A stretch of 6,460 bases of DNA. Origin: Gammaproteobacteria bacterium (lineage in GTDB: Bacteria; Pseudomonadota; Gammaproteobacteria; Methylococcales; UBA2780). The translations under genes were made by a program, and so were the position numbers. This document shows positions 1 to 6,040 of this stretch, piece after piece. The notes below the pieces were generated by a model. It saw nothing but the letters and a program-made list of their open reading frames with translations. It made no database searches and was not told the DNA's origin. How positions within the stretch are numbered: position 1 is the first letter of the stretch; each line of letters begins with the position of its first letter. Location of the stretch: NCBI GenBank assembly GCA_003646305.1, contig QNFJ01000127.1, positions 1-6,460 on the forward strand, written 5' to 3'.

Positions 1-452
1 CGGGAATTTAGCGCATTGAAGCGATCGGTTAGAATATTCGCCTCACTCAACATCACCTGTCGAGCAGGAATTGAGGTTGGGTCATCCGCCACTTCCTGAA
101 CCGCATTAAAAAAGTCCTGCAGTGCAGCCGACATGCCGGTATTTTCATTGGCGATAAAGTTATCGACCTGCGAGGCAAGCTGATAATAGCCATTCAGCTC
201 TGAATGAGAGGAGGTACTGCTTCGCACTTGCAGCGTCAAAAAATCATCGTAGGCACGATTGATTGCCGTAACGTCAACTCCTTTACCAATAAATCCTGCG
301 CCCGTTGCCTGAGCTGGGCGCGTCCCGAAGTCAACTCTCTGCCGTGAATATCCATCCGTATTAACGTTGGCAATGTTATGACTGGTTGTTGTTAGTGAGC
401 GTTGAAAGGCCAAAAGACCTGATGTTGCAACTCCTAATAGTCCACTTGACAT
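1..452 (-). CDS. flgK: FlgK, hook-filament junction protein 1 (HAP1), N-terminal 150 residues, truncated by the window edge
   Basis: FlgK is exported through the flagellar type III apparatus and forms the first junction layer between the hook (FlgE) and the filament adaptor FlgL. The gene runs off the left edge, so only the first 150 codons plus two bases are visible; the family is usually about 450 to 650 residues. The start is ATG at 452, with AGGA seven bases upstream. Residues 11-37 carry the rod/hook/HAP N-terminal motif: SGLLAFQ, then SHNIANVNTDGYSRQ. The GYSRQ ending is typical of FlgK, where rod and hook proteins have GFK or GFR. Next come GKGVDV (57-62), AYDDFL (67-72), and a mostly helical stretch to residue 150 containing DDPTSIPARQ, which fits the D0/D1 helices of HAP1. 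The start lies nine bases after the flgJ stop, so the genes are co-transcribed and probably translationally coupled. No Sec signal is seen. Confidence 0.95.
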   Translation of the reverse strand, partial: MSSGLLGVATSGLLAFQRSLTTTSHNIANVNTDGYSRQRVDFGTRPAQATGAGFIGKGVDVTAINRAYDDFLTLQVRSSTSSHSELNGYYQLASQVDNFIANENTGMSAALQDFFNAVQEVADDPTSIPARQVMLSEANILTDRFNALNS

Positions 453-459
453 GATCTTG

Positions 460-464
460 TCCTA
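460..464 (-). promoter_or_regulatory. flgK ribosome binding site overlapping the flgJ stop codon
   Basis: The flgJ stop TAG (464-462) runs into GA, giving TAGGA, seven bases before the flgK ATG. The Shine-Dalgarno core therefore contains the stop codon of flgJ. A ribosome terminating on flgJ would sit on the flgK initiation region, which suggests coupled translation. The coupling is inferred; the overlap is visible in the sequence. Confidence 0.6.
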
Positions 465-1412
465 TTGTTCCTGACTTGCGAGGTTTTCTCGGTTATAAAT
501 GGCGACAATTTTTTCTGCGTATTTGGGGTCAGTTGCATAACCGGCCTGCTGTAAAGAAAAGGCAAACTGCTCTGGGTTACCGCTGTTTGAAAGTGCCTTT
601 GCATAGCGGGGCTGTTCTGCCAAAAAGTTCACATAGTCTTCAAATGATTCGGTAAAACTCTCGTACGATCTAAAGTGAGCTCGCTCCCTGATGGCGACAC
701 CTTCGCGATACTCAAGCGTACTGGCTTCAGTATGCTCACCTTCCCAACGACTGTCTGCTTTAATACCAAATAGATTGTGGCTACTACTACCATCTCTATT
801 TTGAATAATTGATTTCCCCCAGCCCGTCTCCAACGCCGCCTGCGCCACCAATAAACCGGGCGCAACCCCCAGCTTCTTGCCTACTGCCTCTGCATGCGGT
901 GTTAGTTGCCGTATAAATGACTCTTTATCGGTTATCGGGAGACTTCTCTCTACGGTTAGTGAGCGGCTAACACCCACCTCTTCGACATCTTTTTGCTGAT
1001 CCTGGGCTGCCGACAACTGGCTTACTTCTCGGTAAATTCTATAAACTTCCGTTCCGCGATAATCTTCAAGCCGTTTGCCAATTATATTACTTTGCTCTTC
1101 TCCTTTAACTGCTGGCAGCTGCCCTCCCAGCTGTTGAACAATCATGTCAGCCAACCCCAAACCAGAGCCTGCAGAAAGATGAACACTGAGCTGCTGATCG
1201 TACATATCCCGATAAAACTCACTCTGCTTACTTTCAAAAATACCCTCACCCTGGCTGGCCTGACGCATACTTTTTAGCATCATCTGTGTAAAGATCGCTT
1301 CAAATTGCTTTGCCACTTCACGCAGAACTTCTGGTGATTTATCTTTTGATTGTTGGCGCAAACTGGCCAATCCCTGAAAGTCGGTATAAACGCTATTTTG
1401 AGCAGGTTGCAT
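462..1412 (-). CDS. flgJ: FlgJ, rod cap fused to peptidoglycan hydrolase (flagellar muramidase/glucosaminidase)
   Basis: FlgJ is a two-domain protein of 316 residues (Salmonella FlgJ is 313-316). The N-terminal part, about residues 1-100, is the rod-binding cap domain and contains AKQFEAIFTQMMLKSMRQA (about 34-52). A polar linker (about 100-160) leads to the C-terminal glucosaminidase-type domain (about 161-310), which cuts peptidoglycan so the rod can pass. Glu195 in AALETGWG, Glu234 in TLEYREG and Asp259 in FEDYV match by position and exact spacing the Salmonella residues E184, E223 and D248, so the hydrolase looks intact. NLFGIK and AGYATDPKYA are further family motifs. No Sec signal is present; export is by the flagellar type III route. 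ATG at 1412 is chosen over the adjacent GTG at 1415 because AGGTG is six bases from the ATG but only three from the GTG. The fused form is typical of beta/gammaproteobacteria; many other bacteria encode the two activities separately. Confidence 0.96.
   Translation of the reverse strand: MQPAQNSVYTDFQGLASLRQQSKDKSPEVLREVAKQFEAIFTQMMLKSMRQASQGEGIFESKQSEFYRDMYDQQLSVHLSAGSGLGLADMIVQQLGGQLPAVKGEEQSNIIGKRLEDYRGTEVYRIYREVSQLSAAQDQQKDVEEVGVSRSLTVERSLPITDKESFIRQLTPHAEAVGKKLGVAPGLLVAQAALETGWGKSIIQNRDGSSSHNLFGIKADSRWEGEHTEASTLEYREGVAIRERAHFRSYESFTESFEDYVNFLAEQPRYAKALSNSGNPEQFAFSLQQAGYATDPKYAEKIVAIYNRENLASQEQ
932..958 (-). promoter_or_regulatory. Weak sigma-28 (FliA)-like promoter candidate inside flgJ, directed toward flgK
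   Basis: On the minus strand TAACCGTA (958-951) is followed after exactly 11 bases by CCCGATAA (939-932). The flagellar sigma-28 consensus is TAAAGTTT, 11 bases, GCCGATAA. The -10 box matches 7 of 8 and the -35 box only 4 of 8 (TAA plus one T). Enteric flgKL is known to have a class 3 promoter besides the upstream operon promoter, which gives this site some context. It lies about 480 bases before the flgK start, within codons for the FlgJ linker/hydrolase boundary. Other 7-of-8 matches to the -10 box without a -35 occur elsewhere in the window, so chance is quite possible. Confidence 0.2.
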
Positions 1413-1418
1413 CACTTA

Positions 1419-1423
1419 CACCT
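1419..1423 (-). promoter_or_regulatory. flgJ ribosome binding site that decides the ATG start
   Basis: AGGTG overlaps the flgI stop TAG (1424-1422) and lies six bases before ATG 1412. The in-frame GTG at 1415 is only three bases away, too close for this site. An in-frame TAA at 1418-1416 excludes any start further upstream. Confidence 0.6.
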
Positions 1424-2528
1424 ATATAACAATGAGCTCAGCACGAAGGGCACCAGCACTTTTGAGCGCCTCGAGGATGGCAACCAGATCACTTGGTCCT
1501 GCCCCCACCTGATTGACTGCGCGAACAATTTCATTCAGCGAGACGCCTGGGTTAAAGACAAACATGTGGTTGTCGTCTTCACCCACTTCGACGGTCGACT
1601 TAGGAACAACCACCGTTTCTCCTCCGCGCGAGAAGGGGCCTGGCTGGCTCACTTGCGCATCTTCACTGATAGTTACCGTCAAGCTACCGTGAGAGACCGC
1701 TGCCGGCTTAACTCTGACCTGGCTATTAATCACCACGGTTCCCGTTCGTGAGTTGATGATAACCCTGGCTGGTGCTTCAGCGGGTTCAAATGAGATATTC
1801 TCCAGCATAGCCACAAATGAGACTCGCTGGGATCTATCAATCGGGGCATTAACTTTAACCGATGCACCATCAATTGGACGTGCCGTACTAGGGCCTATTG
1901 CTTCGTTGATCGCCATTGCCAAGCGATTAGCGTTCGTAAAATCAGGGAAATTCAGGTTTAGCGTTAGCGTACTGTTATCGCCAAAAGGGGTATTAACACT
2001 CTGTTCGATCATACCCCCACCTGGAATCCGGCCAACACTCGGGATATTGACAGTAATACTCGAACCGTCCGCACCTGAAGCGGTTAACCCAGCGACAATC
2101 AGGTTGCCCTGTGCTAACGCATAGACCTGCCCATTTGCCGCTTTTAGAGGCGTCATCAATAAGCTACCACCTCGTAAACTCTTAGCATCACCAATCGAGG
2201 AGACAGTTACATCAATCTTCTGCCCCGGCTTGGCAAATGGGGGAAGTTCCGCATGAACGGTAACCGCTGCAATATTCTTCGATTTTGGATCAATACCCGG
2301 AGGTAAGGTAATCCCCATTTTGGCAAGCATGCTTCGCAAACTCTGACCACTAAATTTGGTTTTATCGCCCGTCTTATTCAGGCCAACAACCAGCCCAAAC
2401 CCCACCAACATATTGCTTCGAACACCCTCAACTGAAGCGATATCTTTGACCCTCTCTGCAAATGCTGGTTGAGCAATGAGGAGAAAAACCAGACTAATAA
2501 TTCGATAACTATTTTTACGACTTACCAT
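1422..2528 (-). CDS. flgI: FlgI, flagellar P-ring protein
   Basis: FlgI polymerises in the periplasm around the distal rod, associated with peptidoglycan, forming the P ring of the LP bushing. The chosen start gives 368 residues (Salmonella FlgI is 365). Residues 1-24 are a clear Sec signal peptide: basic SRK, hydrophobic core IISLVFLLIA, and PAFA followed by ERVKD, predicting cleavage after Ala24. The mature start ERVKDIASVEGVR is typical of FlgI. Further family motifs are GFGLVVGL, GDAKSLRGGSLLMTPLK, VYALAQGN, VIINSRTGTVV, HGSLTVTI and the C-terminal SAGALRAELIVI. The two cysteines that form the enteric FlgI disulfide are alanines here (276 and 360), and the protein has no cysteine. The start is ATG 2528, eight bases after AAGGGG; the in-frame GTG at 2537 begins on the last G of that site and is unlikely. 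The gene follows flgH after 12 bases, matching the joint job of the two rings. Confidence 0.96.
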   Translation of the reverse strand: MVSRKNSYRIISLVFLLIAQPAFAERVKDIASVEGVRSNMLVGFGLVVGLNKTGDKTKFSGQSLRSMLAKMGITLPPGIDPKSKNIAAVTVHAELPPFAKPGQKIDVTVSSIGDAKSLRGGSLLMTPLKAANGQVYALAQGNLIVAGLTASGADGSSITVNIPSVGRIPGGGMIEQSVNTPFGDNSTLTLNLNFPDFTNANRLAMAINEAIGPSTARPIDGASVKVNAPIDRSQRVSFVAMLENISFEPAEAPARVIINSRTGTVVINSQVRVKPAAVSHGSLTVTISEDAQVSQPGPFSRGGETVVVPKSTVEVGEDDNHMFVFNPGVSLNEIVRAVNQVGAGPSDLVAILEALKSAGALRAELIVI

Positions 2529-2536
2529 TATGCTCA

Positions 2537-2542
2537 CCCCTT
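2537..2542 (-). promoter_or_regulatory. flgI ribosome binding site that decides the ATG start
   Basis: AAGGGG uses the last two bases of the flgH stop TAA (2543-2541) and lies eight bases before ATG 2528. The longer reading frame from GTG 2537 would start inside this site, which argues for the ATG and for a signal peptide that begins MVSRKN. Confidence 0.65.
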
Positions 2543-3206
2543 AAAATGGGAAGTATGGGCTATTAAAGAAGCGTGACATCCAGCCCAACTTACTGCCATC
2601 CGCCAGCGCACCTTCACCGGTATACATAATGGTTGCATCAGCCACTTTGTTTGAAGAGATGACATTGTCAGAACCGATATCAACAGGTCGGACAATCCCT
2701 GAAAGGCGGATAAACTCATCGCCATCATTCAGAGTCACCCGTTTTTCTCCACGAATTATCAGGTTGCCATTTGGCAATAGCTCAACGACTGTTACGGCGA
2801 TATTCCCCGTCAGAGAGTTACTTTGATTCGTCTCACCTTCACCTTTGAAGTTGTTGTCCGATTTGAGGCTAGTCTCAAGCTCAAAGCCCAAAATTTCCCG
2901 GTTGCTCTCTCCCAATATTGTCGGAAGCGATACGGATGTCTGATTCTTTTTCTTAACCTCGTTATCAGCCTCTTTTTTCGCATCCGTATTTTCAGCCAAC
3001 ATGACGGTCAAAATATCCCCTACCCGTCGTGCCGTATCATCTTCAAATAGGCGGACATCGTAGCCAGCCTGGTAAAGTGAACCATTATTTGGCTTCGGTG
3101 GCTGTAATGCTGAGGGACGTACGGGTGCAAAAGCCGGATCACGCTTGGGTATACTTTCACAAGCGGTCAGTAAAATTAACGGTAGCAACAATAAAAGCTT
3201 TTTCAT
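2541..3206 (-). CDS. flgH: FlgH, flagellar L-ring lipoprotein
   Basis: FlgH is an outer-membrane lipoprotein that forms the L ring, the outer half of the LP bushing around the distal rod. Length is 221 residues (Salmonella FlgH is 232). A lipoprotein signal is plain: MKK, a leucine-rich core, and lipobox LTAC with Cys16 as the acylated residue. The next residue is Glu17, not Asp, so the enteric sorting rule predicts outer-membrane delivery. After a proline-rich tether (PVRPSALQPPKP) come the family motifs NNGSLYQ, LFEDDTARRVGDILTV, a charged Lys/Asp/Glu stretch around residues 75-87, LPNGNLIIRGEKRV, FIRLSGIVRPVDI, NKVADATIMYTGEG and C-terminal GWMSRFFNSPYFPF. Cys16 is the only cysteine seen in any product of the window. 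The start ATG 3206 follows flgG by 14 bases with a modest AGGCGA site; the signal sequence supports this start. Confidence 0.97.
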   Translation of the reverse strand: MKKLLLLLPLILLTACESIPKRDPAFAPVRPSALQPPKPNNGSLYQAGYDVRLFEDDTARRVGDILTVMLAENTDAKKEADNEVKKKNQTSVSLPTILGESNREILGFELETSLKSDNNFKGEGETNQSNSLTGNIAVTVVELLPNGNLIIRGEKRVTLNDGDEFIRLSGIVRPVDIGSDNVISSNKVADATIMYTGEGALADGSKLGWMSRFFNSPYFPF

Positions 3207-3220
3207 TGTTTATCGCCTAA

Positions 3221-4009
3221 TCAGAGATTCTGCGTAACGTATTGGAGCATCTGATCAGATGTCGAAATTGCTTTTGAGTTCATCTCATAAGCGCGCTGCG
3301 TTTCAATCATATTGACCAGCTCTTCAACTACATTAACATTGGACGATTCGAGGGCATTCTGAGTTAGAGTACCAATCCCATCCTCACCAGGTGTGCCGAT
3401 CAACGGTGCGCCACTCGAAACCGATTCTCTGTAGAGATTTTCTCCAATCGGGTCAAGGCCAACGGGATTGATAAAGTCAGCCAGTTGAATTTCCCCAACC
3501 TGGGTCGGTGCAGGGTTCCCCGGCTGTAAAACAGAAACCGTCCCATCAACACCAATAGTGATACTCAGGGCATCGTCTGGAATCGTGATTGAAGGCTCCA
3601 GTGTATAGCCGTTGGAGGTGACCATCTGCCCCGTATCATCCATCTTAAAGGTCCCGTCACGACTATAATTGATATCACCATTGGGCATTAAAATCTGGAA
3701 GTAACCCCGTCCACCAATCGCCACATCGAGTGCATTGTTAGTTTGGGTAATATTACCTTGCGTGTGTAGTTTTTCGGTGGCAACGGTACGCACCCCCGTT
3801 CCTAGCTGCAGCCCCGATGGGAGAATCGTATCCTGGGTAGATTGAGCCCCCACCTGACGAACATTCTGGTAGAGGAGGTCTTCAAAAATTGCCCGTCCCC
3901 GTTTAAAACCTGTCGTGTTAACGTTTGCAAGGTTATTAGAAATTACCGACATGCGTGTTTGCTGCGCATCCAGTCCTGTTTTTGAAACCCATAAAGATTG
4001 TGTTGTCAT
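3221..4009 (-). CDS. flgG: FlgG, distal rod protein
   Basis: FlgG builds the distal rod, the straight drive shaft that passes through the P and L rings and joins the hook. It has 262 residues (Salmonella 260). The N-terminal rod/hook motif is TGLDAQQ (11-17), then SNNLANVNTTGFKRGR (24-39). Residues about 43-72, from EDLLYQNVRQVGAQST to TILPSGLQLGTG, hold the FlgG-specific segment that stiffens the rod and is absent from hook protein FlgE. Core motifs include DVAIGGRGYFQI, ITIPDDALSITIG, IGENLY and SSGAP. The C-terminal domain has LESSNVNVVEELVNMIETQR, then AYEMNSKAISTSDQML, almost invariant in FlgG. No Sec signal is present; export is by the flagellar type III system. The start ATG 4009 has GGGAG six bases upstream. 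The 21-base gap from flgF follows a short hairpin containing the flgF stop. Confidence 0.97.
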   Translation of the reverse strand: MTTQSLWVSKTGLDAQQTRMSVISNNLANVNTTGFKRGRAIFEDLLYQNVRQVGAQSTQDTILPSGLQLGTGVRTVATEKLHTQGNITQTNNALDVAIGGRGYFQILMPNGDINYSRDGTFKMDDTGQMVTSNGYTLEPSITIPDDALSITIGVDGTVSVLQPGNPAPTQVGEIQLADFINPVGLDPIGENLYRESVSSGAPLIGTPGEDGIGTLTQNALESSNVNVVEELVNMIETQRAYEMNSKAISTSDQMLQYVTQNL

Positions 4010-4015
4010 CGTTCT

Positions 4016-4020
4016 CTCCC
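4016..4020 (-). promoter_or_regulatory. flgG ribosome binding site
   Basis: GGGAG lies six bases before ATG 4009, in the 21-base gap after flgF. It is independent of the flgF stop codon, unlike the sites of flgF, flgI, flgJ and flgK. Confidence 0.55.
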
Positions 4021-4024
4021 GGCC

Positions 4025-4040
4025 AATGTCTTAGGACATT
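4025..4040 (-). other. Short hairpin enclosing the flgF stop codon
   Basis: AATGTC and GACATT form a perfect 6-bp inverted repeat around a 4-base loop, CTAA in the mRNA, which contains the flgF stop TAA. The flgG Shine-Dalgarno begins four bases after the stem. There is no U-tract, so it is not an intrinsic terminator. It may tune mRNA stability or flgF-flgG coupling, or it may be chance; the stem is short and A/U-rich. Confidence 0.35.
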
Positions 4041-4771
4041 TGCATTAATTTTGTGCTCGCCGCTTCGTTCTCTTCGACGCTTTTCATTACTTTGATCTGC
4101 ATTTCAAACTGCCTTGCCAAATCAATCATCTGAACCATCGCTGACACCGTGCTAACGTTGCTACTCTCCAGTGCACCTGTCACCAAACTGACATCAATAC
4201 TCTCTTGTGCGATACCACCGCTCTTTAGATAAACTAACCCATCACTCCCCTTTACAAGTCGGTCGTGTGGAGGGTTGACCAGCTTAATCTGATCAAGAAC
4301 AGCCAACGTACTGGCTTTATCACCTAATGGAACAATGCTGATGGTTCCATCGGTGCCGATCTCAAGCTTTTCTGCGGGGGGAATGGCAATAGGCCCACCC
4401 CCACCCATAATCGGCAAACCACTGCCGGTTTCCAGCATTCCTTCTGTTGTAATCCGCAGATCACCCGCACGCGTGTATGCCTCACGACCATCAGGCGCCT
4501 GCACAGCAATCCAGCCTTTTCCATTTACAGCAACATCAAGCTCCCGCCCGGTACTCTGAACCGCCCCACCCTCAAAATTAACGCCCGGTTGTTCGGCTAA
4601 AGCATAAACTCGAGTTGGGTAGCCATCTCCATAAACTGGCATACTGCGAAATTGCGCAAGATCTTCCCGAAAACCTGTGGTACTAGCATTAGCCAGGTTA
4701 TGGCTATTTATAGTCTGCGACTGCATTATCTGCTTGGCACCACTCATCGCTATGTATAGGCTACGATCCAT
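4031..4771 (-). CDS. flgF: FlgF, proximal rod protein
   Basis: FlgF is one of the rod proteins, between FlgB/FlgC and FlgG in the assembled shaft, exported by the flagellar type III system. Length is 246 residues (Salmonella 251). It opens MDRSLYIAMSGA, a FlgF hallmark, followed by the rod/hook motif in its FlgF form, NSHNLANASTTGFRED (22-37). LDVAVNGKGWIAVQ (78-91), YTRAGDLRI (99-107), a glycine-rich turn IMGGGGPIAIP (121-131) and EIGTDGTISI (137-146) make up the central domain. The C-terminal domain has GALESSNVSTVSAMVQMI, then ARQFEMQIKVMKSVEEN and the ending LMQMS, as in enteric FlgF. ATG 4771 lies eight bases after the flgE stop, with AGGAG five bases upstream. No cysteine and no Sec signal are present. 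FlgF is shorter than FlgG because it lacks the FlgG-specific segment. Confidence 0.96.
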   Translation of the reverse strand: MDRSLYIAMSGAKQIMQSQTINSHNLANASTTGFREDLAQFRSMPVYGDGYPTRVYALAEQPGVNFEGGAVQSTGRELDVAVNGKGWIAVQAPDGREAYTRAGDLRITTEGMLETGSGLPIMGGGGPIAIPPAEKLEIGTDGTISIVPLGDKASTLAVLDQIKLVNPPHDRLVKGSDGLVYLKSGGIAQESIDVSLVTGALESSNVSTVSAMVQMIDLARQFEMQIKVMKSVEENEAASTKLMQMS

Positions 4772-4776
4772 GCTAG

Positions 4777-4781
4777 CTCCT
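4777..4781 (-). promoter_or_regulatory. flgF ribosome binding site overlapping the flgE stop codon
   Basis: The flgE stop TAG (4782-4780) runs into GAG to give AGGAG, five bases before the flgF ATG. The overlap of stop and Shine-Dalgarno suggests coupled translation of flgE and flgF; the overlap is seen, the coupling inferred. Confidence 0.6.
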
Positions 4782-6009
4782 ACCTAATATTAATGATTGC
4801 CTGAGTAATCGTATCTTCAGTGGTAATTGTCTTGGCATTCGCCTGGAAATTACGCTGTGCAACGATAAGATTAACCAGCTGTTCTGCAACATCGACATTG
4901 GATGCCTCGAGTGAACCCGACTGAATTGCACCAAAATTGGAACTTCCTGCCGAACCGAAAGAGGCAATACCCGAGTCAAAACTTTCAGCCCAGTTGGTAT
5001 CACCTAGTTTAGAAAGCCCCTGAGAATTTGGGAATTTAGCTAATGCAACCTGTCCCAACGCCTGTGACTGGCCATTGGTAAAGCTAGCAAACACGATACC
5101 CTCTTCGCTGATATTAATTCCATTCAAGCGGCCGGATGCAAACCCGTCCTGCACAAGATTATTGACACCAAATGGGCTACCAAACTGGGTGGTCGTTGAA
5201 ATATCTGATGCAAAAGTGAGTGCTGCTGCACCTGTCCCCAGGTCAGCAGCTGGAATGTTATACGTTATTGTTCCGCCAGCAGGGGCAGTCAAAACCCCAC
5301 TCGTATTAAATGTTAGAGTATCTGTCGAAACTGCTGTTGCTCCACCGTCTAAATGAAGCGCCATATCCCAACTGTTACTCGCGGTTTTTTGAAAATACAT
5401 ACTTGCTGTATGCGTATTTCCCAGGGAGTCATAAACCACCATTGAGGTAGAGTGATGAAAAGTTGTTGGATCAGCCGGGTCAATTGTTGCTGCGATCGCC
5501 GTTTCGCTTGAGTTAACGTTGACATTGACCGTAGCGGCCGACGTTGCTTGTGGCGTTGCATCCGATGTATTCATCTGTAGATCGGTCAGGCTGCCCGTAT
5601 TAAAAGTTGTCGTTGTGCCGGCAACCGTTGCGGGAAAAACCTGTAGCCGCTGACCTTGATGATTGACTACATTCCCTTCTCGGTCAACCTTAAATGCGCC
5701 TGCTCTTGTATAAGATTGTGCGCCATTATCGCTAAGTGTAAAAAAGCCTTCGCCATTGATCGATAGATCAAGATTATTGTTGGTAAAATCGACGTTTCCC
5801 TGTGTAAACTGCTGAGCAACATCACTGACTCTCACCCCACTACCCGGCGTGATCGAGCCAACACCCTGAAAAGTGGTGGCATAAACATCGGCAAATTCGG
5901 CACGAGACTCTTTAAAGCCATTTGTGTTGGCATTGGCAATATTGTTACCTGTTACATCGAGATCAATCTGTGCAGCGTTTAATCCGCTAAGTGCTGTTCT
6001 AAATGACAT
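4780..6009 (-). CDS. flgE: FlgE, flagellar hook protein
   Basis: FlgE is the hook subunit; about 120-130 copies form the curved universal joint between rod and filament, assembled under the FlgD cap after type III export. Length is 409 residues (Salmonella 403). The start MSFRTALSGLNAAQ and NNIANANTNGFKESR (22-36) are the D0 rod/hook motif. ADVYATTFQGVG and GSGVRV lead to LDLSINGEGFF (80-90) and YTRAGAFKVDREGN (100-113). A Thr/Asn/Ala-rich part (about 130-275) with MVVYDSLGNTHTASMYF (190-206) is the surface-exposed D2 region, the most variable in the family. TQFGSPFGV, RLNGINISEEGIV, ASFTNGQSQALGQVALAKF and NPQGL-like NSQGL follow. The C-terminal D0 helix reads SLEASNVDVAEQLVNLIVAQ and continues RNFQANAKTI. 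There is no large inserted extra domain, so the hook is of the standard small type. It follows flgD after 31 bases with a strong GAGGAG site. Confidence 0.97.
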   Translation of the reverse strand: MSFRTALSGLNAAQIDLDVTGNNIANANTNGFKESRAEFADVYATTFQGVGSITPGSGVRVSDVAQQFTQGNVDFTNNNLDLSINGEGFFTLSDNGAQSYTRAGAFKVDREGNVVNHQGQRLQVFPATVAGTTTTFNTGSLTDLQMNTSDATPQATSAATVNVNVNSSETAIAATIDPADPTTFHHSTSMVVYDSLGNTHTASMYFQKTASNSWDMALHLDGGATAVSTDTLTFNTSGVLTAPAGGTITYNIPAADLGTGAAALTFASDISTTTQFGSPFGVNNLVQDGFASGRLNGINISEEGIVFASFTNGQSQALGQVALAKFPNSQGLSKLGDTNWAESFDSGIASFGSAGSSNFGAIQSGSLEASNVDVAEQLVNLIVAQRNFQANAKTITTEDTITQAIINIR

Positions 6010-6015
6010 AATCTA

Positions 6016-6021
6016 CTCCTC
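6016..6021 (-). promoter_or_regulatory. flgE ribosome binding site, strongest in the window
   Basis: GAGGAG, six bases before ATG 6009, is the closest match to the anti-Shine-Dalgarno sequence among the gene starts seen here. It does not overlap the flgD stop. A strong site suits FlgE, which is needed in more copies than the rod proteins; that link is inference. Confidence 0.65.
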
Positions 6022-6040
6022 TTAAAGTTTTACTATTCGT

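Noticed and set aside
1350..1751. A 133-codon open frame on the plus strand across the flgI/flgJ junction, and several other plus-strand frames of 60 to 125 codons
   Set aside because: They lie antisense to well-supported flagellar genes, resemble no known family, and have no convincing ribosome sites. They are shadows of the coding strand.
4735..4749. TGGCAC on the plus strand inside flgF, resembling the -24 element of a sigma-54 promoter
   Set aside because: The -12 position does not carry TTGC at the needed spacing, and the direction is antisense to the operon.
4773..4776. A possible intrinsic terminator between any two genes
   Set aside because: All seven gaps were read on the minus strand; none has a GC-rich stem followed by a U-tract. 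Only the weak flgF-stop hairpin was found, and it has no U-tract.
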